Under the pieces are notes generated by a model, which had not been told where the DNA came from, ran no database searches, and saw only the letters and a program-made list of their open reading frames with translations. Positions 7,019 through 13,836 of a stretch of DNA of 18,593 bases are shown in pieces (position 1 is the stretch's first letter; every line of letters starts with the position of its first letter). This DNA comes from UBA6136 sp964344495 (GTDB lineage: Bacteria; Pseudomonadota; Gammaproteobacteria; Methylococcales; Methylococcaceae): the NCBI GenBank assembly GCA_964344495.1, contig CAYFNI010000043.1, positions 1 to 18,593 on the forward strand. The letters are read 5' to 3'. The position numbers and the translations under genes are program-made.

Positions 7019-8608
7019 TCGCCGGCGATGGAGGCCACCGACCTCAAGCCGAACCGGCTCGGGCGCGCCCGCTTCAAGATCGACGACCTGTTGCGCGCCC
7101 GCAAGGACGGGCAGACGGCGCTGGTCGCCTACGCCGGCGATGCGTTCGTGGTGACACCGCTGACCGATGACGCCGGCACCATTGCCGCGCAACTGAACGC
7201 CCTGTCGCCGCGCATCATGCCGGCTCAGGGCACCCGGCTGGATCTCGGGCTGGAAGCGGCCGCCCGGCTGCTGCGTCAGGCGGGCCTGCGTCAGGGCGAT
7301 GTGCTGGCCGTCACGGCGGGCGAGGACGTGACGGCAGCCAAGGCGACCGCCGCGCGGCTCAAGGGGGAAGGCTACCGGGTCTCGCTGCTCGGGGTCGGCT
7401 CGCGCGACGGGGCGCCGATTCCGCTGCCGGACGGCGGGTTCCTCAAGCGTCAGGATGGCGGCCTGTGGGTTTCAAGGCTCGACATCAAGGCCTTGTGGGA
7501 TACCGCGCAGGCGGGCGGCGGCCTCTACCGGACGCTGGATGCAGGGTCGGCCGACACCGATGCAGTGGTCGCCCTGGTCGATCGCCGGGGCAACGTCGAT
7601 CAGAGTCAGGACGGGCAGAAAATGGATGTGGACCAGTGGCGCGAGGCTGGCGTCTGGCTGTTGCCGCCGCTGCTGATGCTGTCGGCACTGGCCTTCCGGC
7701 GGGGTTGGCTGGGCCTCCTGCTGCTGGCAGTCCTGGCGCCTGTGCCGCAGCCCGCGACGGCGTTTGAATGGCGCGATCTCTGGCTGACGCCGGATCAGCG
7801 CGCCCAGCGGGCACTGGAAGCGGGCGACGCCAAGGCCGCGGCCGAAGGCTTCCGCGATCCGGCCTGGAAGGCCGCGGCCGAATACCGGGCCGGGGCCTTC
7901 GAGCAGGCGGCCAAGCAGCTGGAGTCACTGGATACGGCGCCGACCCAGTACAACCGGGGCAATGCACTGGCCCGGCAGGGGCAGCTCGAAGAGGCGCTGA
8001 AGGCCTATGACCGGGCGCTGCAACTCAAACCGGGCGACGAGGACGCCACGTATAACCGCGCACTGGTCGAACAGGCGCTCAAGCAGCAACAGCAGCAGCA
8101 GGATAAGCCCTCCGAGGGATCCGACGGCCAGTCGCAGGGCACGCCAAATCCGCCCCCGCCAGGGGATCAGCAAGAAGGTCAGCAGAGCCGTCAGGACGCG
8201 GCGGACCCGCCCGAGTCGGCAGGGCAGTCGTCGGCTCCCGAGCACGCCGCCGAATCTTCCCCGCCCAGCGGCAACGCGGACGCGAAGCCCGCATCCCAAC
8301 CCGCCGCATCGCCGGGCGAACAGCCATCGGCAGAGGGTCGTCAGGACCCCGTGCCGGGAAAATCACCGCCGGCGGCCGGGTCCGACGGGCAGGATCGACA
8401 ACCCGATCAGGGCCAGTCGCAGGCCCCGGATTCCGGTCCGGGTCAGCCCGCGACCAAGCCGGGTCAAGCACCGGCCGAAGCCCGCACGCCGGATGAAACC
8501 GAGCAGGCCACCGCCCAGTGGTTGCGCCGCATTCCGGATGATCCGGGCGGCCTGCTCAAGCGCAAATTCCAGTATCAGTATCGCCAGCGCCAGTCGCCCT
8601 CGCCATGA
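7019..8608 (+). CDS. BatB-like VWA/TPR protein, 3' part after assembly gap
   Basis: 529 residues continuing the gene that starts at 6640. After SPAMEATDLKPNRLGRARFKI comes the rest of the VWA domain (LVAYAGDAFVVTPLTDD; Thr in AQGTRLDLG). A hydrophobic pair, WLLPPLLMLSALAF and GLLLLAVLAPVPQPATA, follows. Next is a TPR region whose clearest repeat is YNRGNALARQGQLEEALKAYDRALQLKPGDEDATYNRA. A long disordered tail rich in Gln, Pro, Ser, Gly and Asp (encoded at about 8075-8500) opens with a run of six Gln. The C-terminus ends in a conserved WLRRIPDDPGGLLKRKFQYQY motif of this family. It combines the BatB VWA and BatC-like TPR modules. The end overlaps the batD start by ATGA. The true start is at 6640; this half has no start of its own. 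Confidence 0.85.
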   Translation, partial: SPAMEATDLKPNRLGRARFKIDDLLRARKDGQTALVAYAGDAFVVTPLTDDAGTIAAQLNALSPRIMPAQGTRLDLGLEAAARLLRQAGLRQGDVLAVTAGEDVTAAKATAARLKGEGYRVSLLGVGSRDGAPIPLPDGGFLKRQDGGLWVSRLDIKALWDTAQAGGGLYRTLDAGSADTDAVVALVDRRGNVDQSQDGQKMDVDQWREAGVWLLPPLLMLSALAFRRGWLGLLLLAVLAPVPQPATAFEWRDLWLTPDQRAQRALEAGDAKAAAEGFRDPAWKAAAEYRAGAFEQAAKQLESLDTAPTQYNRGNALARQGQLEEALKAYDRALQLKPGDEDATYNRALVEQALKQQQQQQDKPSEGSDGQSQGTPNPPPPGDQQEGQQSRQDAADPPESAGQSSAPEHAAESSPPSGNADAKPASQPAASPGEQPSAEGRQDPVPGKSPPAAGSDGQDRQPDQGQSQAPDSGPGQPATKPGQAPAEARTPDETEQATAQWLRRIPDDPGGLLKRKFQYQYRQRQSPSP

Positions 8609-10347
8609 ATCAGCCCTTGCCGATGTCGCCCGTTCCGTCCGCGTCCCCTGCCCCCAGGTGCCTGCGCCGTTTTGCCAGCCTCGGCTGGCTTATGCTCGGG
8701 CTCCTGTTCGCGCCCGCTCTGCTGGCCGCCCGCATTGACGTCAGCCTTGACCGCAATCCGGTTCCGGTCAATGAGTCGTTCACCATCCGCTTCACCGCCG
8801 AGCAGTCGCCGGATGACGACCCCGACTTCGCACCCTTGCAGACTTCCTTTGAGGTGCTGAACCAGTCGCACAGCAGCCAGTTTTCGCTGGTCAACGGCCA
8901 TGCCTCGCGACGCACCGTGTGGGAAGTACAGGTACTGGCCAAGCAGGCCGGCACCCTGCCGATTCCCTCAATCGCCTTCGGCAAGGACCGCTCCGACCCG
9001 TTTGCCGTCACGGTCACGCACGGCCCGGTGCGCAGCAAGCAGGGCGGGGACGCCAGCCTGTTTCTGGAGGCGGAAGCCGAGCCCAAAAACCCCTACCTGC
9101 AGGCGCAGGTGATCCTGACCCTGCGCGTGCTCAGCCGGGTGCAGTTTCAGGGCGATCTCGGCCAGCCGGACGTGCCCGATGCCGTGGTCGAAAAGCTGGA
9201 TGAAGACCGCCAGTACATGACCGTGCGCGACGGCGTCCAGTTTCAGGTCGATGAACGCCGCTATGTGCTGTTTCCGCAGAAGAGCGGACGCCTGACCATC
9301 GGGCCGGTCAACCTCACCGCGCGGGTCGGCGGGGGGTTCGGGCCGTTTTTCCAGTCCGCCCCGCGCCAGCAGCGGCTGCACTCCGATCCGATCAACCTCG
9401 ACGTGCGCCCGGTGCCGGCCCAGTTCACCGGCACGCACTGGCTGCCGGCGGCAACGCTGACGTTGAGTGAAACCTGGACGCCGGACACGCTGAAAGCCCC
9501 GGCGGGCGAACCGATCACCCGCACCCTGACCCTGCGGGCCGAGGGTGCCGGCATCGGTGCGCTGCCGGAACTGGCAGCGCTCGATCTGCCCCCGGAGGTC
9601 AAGCAGTATCAGGATCAGCCGGTGGCGACCGAGGACAAGACCGCGACCGGCCTCGGCAGCCAGCGGCGCCAGAAAACGGCGCTGATCGCCAGCCACCCCG
9701 GGCCACTGACGGTGCCGGCGGTCGAGGTGCCGTGGTGGAATACGGTGACCGACCGGATGGAAGTCGCCCGGCTGCCGGCCCGGACGCTGACCATATTGCC
9801 CGGAGCGCCCCCCAGCGCACCCGCCGTACCGGAGGCGGTGAACACGCCGCCGGCCGGCGTGACGCCGGTCCCCGAGGCGGGACCGGCGCGCACCGCCGCC
9901 GCCGCGACAGACGGCCGCTGGTTCTGGCTGGCCCTGCTGTTTGGCAGCGGCTGGCTGCTGACGGCGCTGGCCTGGGGCTGGTCGCGGCGATCGCGGCCGG
10001 CAGTGCCGACTCTGCCGGCGTCAGCGCCCGCCCACCCGACCGAGCGCGGGCTGGTGCAGGCGGTGGAGCGTGCCTGTGCGGCGGCTGATCCCGTGGCGGC
10101 GCGCCAGGCCGTGGCGCAATGGGCGCTGCAGCGTTGGCCGGAGCACTCCGGCAGCGAGCGGGAACAGGCCTGCGTCGCCGCGCTGGGCGAGCCGTTGCAA
10201 GCGCTGAACCGGCACCTGTATGCCGCGTCGGCAGGGGATTGGCAGGGCGCGGCACTGGCCGCCGCCGTCCGTGCGGCACAGGCGGGGCGGACGGCGACGC
10301 CGGGGGCTGGCGACGCTCCGGTACTGGAGCCGCTCTATCGCGGTTAG
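8605..10347 (+). CDS. batD: BatD family protein
   Basis: 580-aa BatD-type protein, the last gene of the operon. An N-terminal signal segment (about residues 19-42, GWLMLGLLFAPALLA followed by ARIDVSLD) targets it to the periplasm. The large extracytoplasmic part (about 43-435) carries the beta-sandwich BatD domain, with DVSLDRNPVPVNESFTIRF at its start and EAEAEPKNPYLQAQVILTLRV in the middle. One membrane helix follows at about 438-458 (WFWLALLFGSGWLLTALAWGW), then an Arg-rich cytoplasmic edge and a helical C-terminal domain. BatD proteins are thought to work with the VWA partners at the periplasmic face in stress tolerance or complex maturation. The start ATG 8605 overlaps the previous stop. 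It ends with TAG, overlapping the convergent small gene by 4 bases. Confidence 0.93.
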   Translation: MNQPLPMSPVPSASPAPRCLRRFASLGWLMLGLLFAPALLAARIDVSLDRNPVPVNESFTIRFTAEQSPDDDPDFAPLQTSFEVLNQSHSSQFSLVNGHASRRTVWEVQVLAKQAGTLPIPSIAFGKDRSDPFAVTVTHGPVRSKQGGDASLFLEAEAEPKNPYLQAQVILTLRVLSRVQFQGDLGQPDVPDAVVEKLDEDRQYMTVRDGVQFQVDERRYVLFPQKSGRLTIGPVNLTARVGGGFGPFFQSAPRQQRLHSDPINLDVRPVPAQFTGTHWLPAATLTLSETWTPDTLKAPAGEPITRTLTLRAEGAGIGALPELAALDLPPEVKQYQDQPVATEDKTATGLGSQRRQKTALIASHPGPLTVPAVEVPWWNTVTDRMEVARLPARTLTILPGAPPSAPAVPEAVNTPPAGVTPVPEAGPARTAAAATDGRWFWLALLFGSGWLLTALAWGWSRRSRPAVPTLPASAPAHPTERGLVQAVERACAAADPVAARQAVAQWALQRWPEHSGSEREQACVAALGEPLQALNRHLYAASAGDWQGAALAAAVRAAQAGRTATPGAGDAPVLEPLYRG

Positions 10348-10535
10348 GGCCGTGTCCGCCGGGTCCCGATCCGGTAGAACAGCCACTGGGTGAGGAGGAC
10401 GCCGCCGGCAAAACCGGCGATGAAGCATTCCGAGGGGTGGTGCCCGACCCAGGCACCCAGTCCCTTGCCGCTCGCATAGCCCACCATCAATGCCAGACCG
10501 ATGCGGAGTCGCTTGAAGATGTCATCCGTAGACAT
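10344..10535 (-). CDS. Small hypothetical inner-membrane protein
   Basis: 63-aa ORF that I do not recognise. It has two hydrophobic stretches: about residues 12-29 (IGLALMVGYASGKGLGAW, Gly-rich) and 35-54 (PSECFIAGFAGGVLLTQWLF). It ends in Arg-rich RIGTRRTRP, giving a hairpin membrane topology with a positive tail. Evidence that it is real: it sits in a genuine inter-operon space, has a plausible ATG, and shows a membrane-protein composition rather than the Arg/Pro-rich look of the shadow frames. Evidence against: no strong Shine-Dalgarno (AACCCC precedes the ATG) and short length. Its stop overlaps the batD stop by 4 bases in convergent orientation. A perfect 10-bp inverted repeat lies 14 bases upstream of its start. 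Function unknown. Confidence 0.6.
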   Translation of the reverse strand: MSTDDIFKRLRIGLALMVGYASGKGLGAWVGHHPSECFIAGFAGGVLLTQWLFYRIGTRRTRP

Positions 10536-10549
10536 GGGGTTTGAATCCG

Positions 10550-10587
10550 GCCGAAAAGCAAAGGCGTAACGCTAGCGGCTTTTCGGC
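10550..10587. repeat. Perfect 10-bp inverted repeat between the small gene and fhcB
   Basis: GCCGAAAAGC at 10550-10559 is exactly inverted at 10578-10587 (GCTTTTCGGC). The 18-base loop itself contains GCGT-A-ACGC (10564-10572) and GCTAGC (10571-10576). No T-run follows on either strand. It could be a transcriptional hairpin in the leader of the minus-strand small gene, a bidirectional block, or an operator for a dimeric regulator of the fhc promoter, which starts 60 bases downstream. Confidence 0.6.
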
Positions 10588-10647
10588 ACGGGGGCAAACG
10601 GCGGCCGGCCAGACCTCCATGCGGGTCAGTGCGGATGCCGCGGATGG

Positions 10648-10676
10648 TTGAAAAAAGAGCATGAAAAACCTATTCT
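10648..10676 (+). promoter_or_regulatory. Sigma70-like promoter for the fhc operon
   Basis: TTGAAA at 10648-10653 (5 of 6 to TTGACA), a 17-base A-rich spacer, and TATTCT at 10671-10676 (4 of 6 to TATAAT). The predicted transcription start is at about 10682-10684, right before a hairpin with a U-run, giving a leader of about 77 bases before the fhcB ATG at 10760. Confidence 0.6.
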
Positions 10677-10687
10677 TGCCGACTTTC

Positions 10688-10723
10688 CGGCCGCGCCCGC
10701 AAGGGCGAATGCGGCCGTTTTTT
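10688..10723 (+). terminator. Hairpin plus six T in the fhc leader (terminator or attenuator-like)
   Basis: CGGCCGC (10688-10694) pairs with GCGGCCG (10711-10717). An inner GCCC (10695-10698) pairs with GGGC (10703-10706), closing a GCAA tetraloop, with a 4-base bulge (10707-10710). TTTTTT follows at 10718-10723. This has the full form of an intrinsic terminator. It lies between the predicted fhc promoter and fhcB, so it is either an attenuator, a 5' stabilising hairpin, or a stop for upstream transcription. Confidence 0.7.
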
Positions 10724-10759
10724 CACCCGCCTAGCGCGTTACTCTCCGAGGGACAGGGC

Positions 10760-12037
10760 ATGAGCGAACAGCAGCCCCGCGTTTTCGATCAGGTACCCAG
10801 CCCGTTTTGCGGCATTGCCTCTGATGATCTGCAGATCACCGTCGAGGGTTCGACGGTCCGGGTCACCGCCAACGGCGATGCCGTTACCTGCGCCGGCTTC
10901 GAGTTGCCGATCACCGATACCGTGCCACGCATCGGCGGTCAGCCGGCGACGCTGGCACAGGCCGTGGCCCGGGCGGCGGAGTTGATCGGCGCGGCGCGCC
11001 TGCCGGTGTTCAGCGGCTTCGGTACCGATGTCAACGAGAGTCGCGCCGCCCTGTCGCTGATCGACCGCTGCCGCGGTGTGTTCGATCAGGCGCGGGCCGA
11101 AGGCGGGTTGCGCAACCTGCTGGTACTGGCCGATTCCGGCTGGATGACGACCACGCTGGCCGAGGTCAGAAACCGGGTCGAAGTGCTGGTGGTGTTCGGC
11201 AGCGATATCGAGGCGGCGTTTCCGCGCTTCTTCGAGCGGTTCATCTGGATCGACGAGACGCTGTTCGACGGCGTGCCCGCACAGCGCGAAATCATCTTCA
11301 TCGGCCGGGCCCCGACGGGTACGGCAGCCACCTCGCCCGACGGGCGTGCGCCCACCATCCTGCCCTGTACCGATGCGGCGCTGCCGCAGGTGGCGACGGC
11401 CCTGTCGGCGCTGGCGGCGGGCGTGAGCCTGCAGGCGGACAGCATCGGGGGCATTCCGCGGGCGGAACTGGAGTCCGTCATCGAGCGGCTCAAGGCAGCC
11501 CGCTACAGCGTGGTGGCGTGGGCTGCGGGGCAGCTTGATTTTCCCCATGCCGAACTGACCGTGCAGCAGGTGTGCAAGGCGGTGGTGGCACTGAACAAGG
11601 AGACGCGCTGCGCCGGTCTGCCGCTGGGCGGTCAGGACGGCGACCGCACCGCAAGCCAGGTGTCGGCGTGGATCACGGGCTATCCCACCCGCGTCAGCTT
11701 TGCCCGGGGCTTTCCCGAATACGACCCCTATCACAACGGGACCGACCGTCTGCTGGCCAGCGGCGAGGCGGACGTGCTGGTGTGGGTATCGAGCCTGAGC
11801 GCCAACCCGCCGCCGCTCGCCGAGGTGCCGACCGTGGTGATCGGCCGTTCCGGCATGTCTTTCGAGCGCGAACCCGATGTCTTCATTCCGGTGGGCGTGC
11901 CCGGCATCGACTTTGCCGGTCACATGTACCGCTGCGACAACGTGGTCGCGCTGCCCCTGTATGCGTTGCGCGCGTCGGGTCTGCCGCACGCGGCCGCGGT
12001 GTTGCAGGCCATCGAGCAGGCCCTCGGAGACGCCTGA
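10760..12037 (+). CDS. fhcB: Formyltransferase/hydrolase complex subunit B (FwdB-like)
   Basis: 425-aa homologue of the molybdopterin subunit B of formylmethanofuran dehydrogenase (FwdB/FmdB), here as the bacterial FhcB subunit. The N-terminus reads PSPFCGIASDD, with a single Cys17; the Cys-x2-Cys-x3-Cys cluster motif of archaeal FwdB is not there. In line with known FhcB, the redox cofactors appear lost and the subunit is thought to be structural within the FhcABCD complex. Downstream segments VFSGFGTDVNESRAALSLID and NPPPLAEVPTVVIG are typical of the family. The frame is open to an ATG at 10661, but that stretch runs through a terminator-like hairpin and encodes Pro/Arg-rich sequence. ATG 10760, preceded by GAGGGACAGGG, is the likely start. 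It is the first gene of fhcBADC. Confidence 0.93.
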   Translation: MSEQQPRVFDQVPSPFCGIASDDLQITVEGSTVRVTANGDAVTCAGFELPITDTVPRIGGQPATLAQAVARAAELIGAARLPVFSGFGTDVNESRAALSLIDRCRGVFDQARAEGGLRNLLVLADSGWMTTTLAEVRNRVEVLVVFGSDIEAAFPRFFERFIWIDETLFDGVPAQREIIFIGRAPTGTAATSPDGRAPTILPCTDAALPQVATALSALAAGVSLQADSIGGIPRAELESVIERLKAARYSVVAWAAGQLDFPHAELTVQQVCKAVVALNKETRCAGLPLGGQDGDRTASQVSAWITGYPTRVSFARGFPEYDPYHNGTDRLLASGEADVLVWVSSLSANPPPLAEVPTVVIGRSGMSFEREPDVFIPVGVPGIDFAGHMYRCDNVVALPLYALRASGLPHAAAVLQAIEQALGDA

Positions 12038-12065
12038 TGCGACCCGCTGACCAAGATTTCACCCG

Positions 12066-12094
12066 CCGTCGGGCTGCCCTGTGCGGCCCGACGG
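12066..12094 (+). repeat. Intercistronic hairpin between fhcB and fhcA
   Basis: CCGTCGGGC at 12066-12074 is perfectly complementary to GCCCGACGG at 12086-12094 (9 bp, 11-base loop; one more G-T pair on each side of the stem is possible). It ends 11 bases before the fhcA Shine-Dalgarno. No T-run follows, so it is more likely an mRNA stability or processing element than a terminator. Confidence 0.65.
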
Positions 12095-12105
12095 TGCACG
12101 GCCAC

Positions 12106-12111
12106 AGGAGG
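12106..12111 (+). promoter_or_regulatory. Strong Shine-Dalgarno of fhcA
   Basis: AGGAGG at 12106-12111, 8 bases before ATG 12120, is a perfect anti-16S match and selects this start over the in-frame codon at 12081, which lies inside the hairpin. Confidence 0.85.
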
Positions 12112-12119
12112 CTTTCTTC

Positions 12120-13790
12120 ATGCTGACCAAACTGACCGGCGGCAAGGTCTATGACCCCGCCCACGGCATCAACGGCGAAGTTCGCGACATCTATGTCCAG
12201 GACGGCCGCATCATTGCCCATCATCAGCCGGATGGCCTCAGGCCCGATCAGGAGTTCGACTGCCGCGGCAAGGTCATCATGGCCGGTGCCATCGACATGC
12301 ATACGCACATCGGCGGCGGCAAGGTCACTATCGCCCGCAACCTGTTGCCCGAGGATCACCGCGGCGATCCCGTGGCCCGTTCCGGGGTGATGCGTTCCGG
12401 TACCGGCTTTGCCGCGCCCTCGACCCTGACGGCCGGCTACCGCTATGCCGAGATGGGCTATACCGCCGGCTTCGAGCCCGCCGTGCTGCCGATCAACGCC
12501 CGCCAGGCCCACATGGAAATGGCCGATACACCGATGCTGGATGTGGGCGGCTACGTCATGCTGGGCAGCGACGATTTCTACCTGCGTCTGTTGTCGTCCG
12601 GTGCCGAGCAGGACCTGATCAACGATTACGTGGCGTGGACGCTGCATTCGGCCCAGGCGATCGGCGTCAAGGTTGTCAATCCCGGTGGCATCAGTGCCTT
12701 CAAGTTCAACCAGCGCAAGCTGGATCTGGATGAGGCGCACAGCTATTACGGCGTCACCCCGCGCCAGATTCTGCACAGTCTGGCCCGTGCGGTGCATGAA
12801 CTGGGTGTCCCGCATCCGCTGCATGTACATGGCTGCAACCTTGGCGTGCCGGGCAATCTGGAGACCACCCTCAATACCATCGCCGGGGTCGAGGGATTGC
12901 CGATGCACCTCACCCACATCCAGTTCCACAGCTACGGGACCGAGGGCGACCGCAAGTTTTCTTCCGGTGCAGCGCAGATTGCCGAGGCGCTCAACAAGAA
13001 CACCAACATCACTGCCGATGTCGGACAGATCCTGTTCGGCCAGACCGTGACGGCATCGGGCGACTCCATGCGCCAGTTCGCCAACCATGCCCACGCCCAT
13101 CCGAACAAATGGGTGTGCATGGACATCGAGTGCGACGCCGGCTGCGGCGTGGTGCCGTTCAAGTACAAGGACAAGAACTTCGTCAATGCGCTGCAGTGGT
13201 GCATTGGTCTGGAGATCTTCCTGCTGGCCGAAGATCCGTGGCGCATGTTCCTGACCACCGATCACCCCAACGGCGCGCCGTTCACGACCTATCCGCACCT
13301 GATCCGGCTGCTGATGGACAAGGGTTTCCGCAACGACATGCTGTCGACCGTGAACCCCGACGCCGCGGCGCTGAGCACGCTGGCGTCCATCGACCGCGAG
13401 TACACGCTGTACGAGATCGCCATCATGACCCGCGCCGGCGCGGCCCGGATTCTGGGTCTGCATGATCGCGGCCATCTGGGGGCGGGCGCGGCGGCCGACA
13501 TTACCGTCTACACCGAGCAGGACGACAAGGAAGCGATGTTCAGCCGGCCCGACTACGTCTTCAAGGATGGCGAACTGGTCGTGCGTAACGGCGAGGTGAT
13601 CAAGGTGGTCTGGGGCAATCTGCATACGGTTCGGCCCGACTTCGACCGGGCCGCCATCGAAAGCCGCCTGCGGCCCTATTTCGACCGCTATCACACGATG
13701 AAGATGGACAACTTCATCATCCGCGACTGGGAAATCGAGGACGACGGCCGCAGCAAGATCCTGGTGCATCCGTGCCGGGGTCAGGCATGA
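12120..13790 (+). CDS. fhcA: Formyltransferase/hydrolase complex subunit A (formyl-carrier hydrolase)
   Basis: 556-aa amidohydrolase-fold subunit homologous to FwdA. It hydrolyses the formyl-methanofuran analogue to formate in the FhcABCD complex, the last step of H4MPT-linked formaldehyde oxidation. The binuclear metal site is visible: His61-x-His63 in DMHTHIGGG, Lys195 in GGISAFKFN (the lysine expected to be carboxylated), His235 and His237 in HVHGCN, a further His in THIQFHSYG, and Asp381 in TTDHPNGAPFTTYP. Length is normal for the family. The start is ATG 12120 with an AGGAGG 8 bases upstream. It is separated from fhcB by 82 bases containing a strong hairpin and from fhcD by 46 bases. Catalytic residues all appear present. 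Confidence 0.96.
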   Translation: MLTKLTGGKVYDPAHGINGEVRDIYVQDGRIIAHHQPDGLRPDQEFDCRGKVIMAGAIDMHTHIGGGKVTIARNLLPEDHRGDPVARSGVMRSGTGFAAPSTLTAGYRYAEMGYTAGFEPAVLPINARQAHMEMADTPMLDVGGYVMLGSDDFYLRLLSSGAEQDLINDYVAWTLHSAQAIGVKVVNPGGISAFKFNQRKLDLDEAHSYYGVTPRQILHSLARAVHELGVPHPLHVHGCNLGVPGNLETTLNTIAGVEGLPMHLTHIQFHSYGTEGDRKFSSGAAQIAEALNKNTNITADVGQILFGQTVTASGDSMRQFANHAHAHPNKWVCMDIECDAGCGVVPFKYKDKNFVNALQWCIGLEIFLLAEDPWRMFLTTDHPNGAPFTTYPHLIRLLMDKGFRNDMLSTVNPDAAALSTLASIDREYTLYEIAIMTRAGAARILGLHDRGHLGAGAAADITVYTEQDDKEAMFSRPDYVFKDGELVVRNGEVIKVVWGNLHTVRPDFDRAAIESRLRPYFDRYHTMKMDNFIIRDWEIEDDGRSKILVHPCRGQA

Positions 13791-13836
13791 CCGCCCCGAT
13801 GCCCCCCCGACGAGTCAGCCGAGAGGACGTAGCAGC

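Noticed and set aside
8083..8101. CAG/CAA repeat as a possible phase-variation tract
   Set aside because: The six Gln codons are a trinucleotide run within a disordered linker, so slippage would keep the frame; no sign of on/off switching.
10661..10759. N-terminal extension of fhcB starting MKNLFLPTFRPRP
   Set aside because: It runs through a terminator-like hairpin, overlaps the promoter spacer, is Pro/Arg-rich, and has no family match; ATG 10760 has an appropriate Shine-Dalgarno. A leader peptide is possible but unsupported.
11883..13769. Long minus-strand open frame opposite fhcA
   Set aside because: It is the antisense shadow of a certain gene in high-GC DNA; His/Arg/Gln/Val-rich composition, no motif, no start signal.
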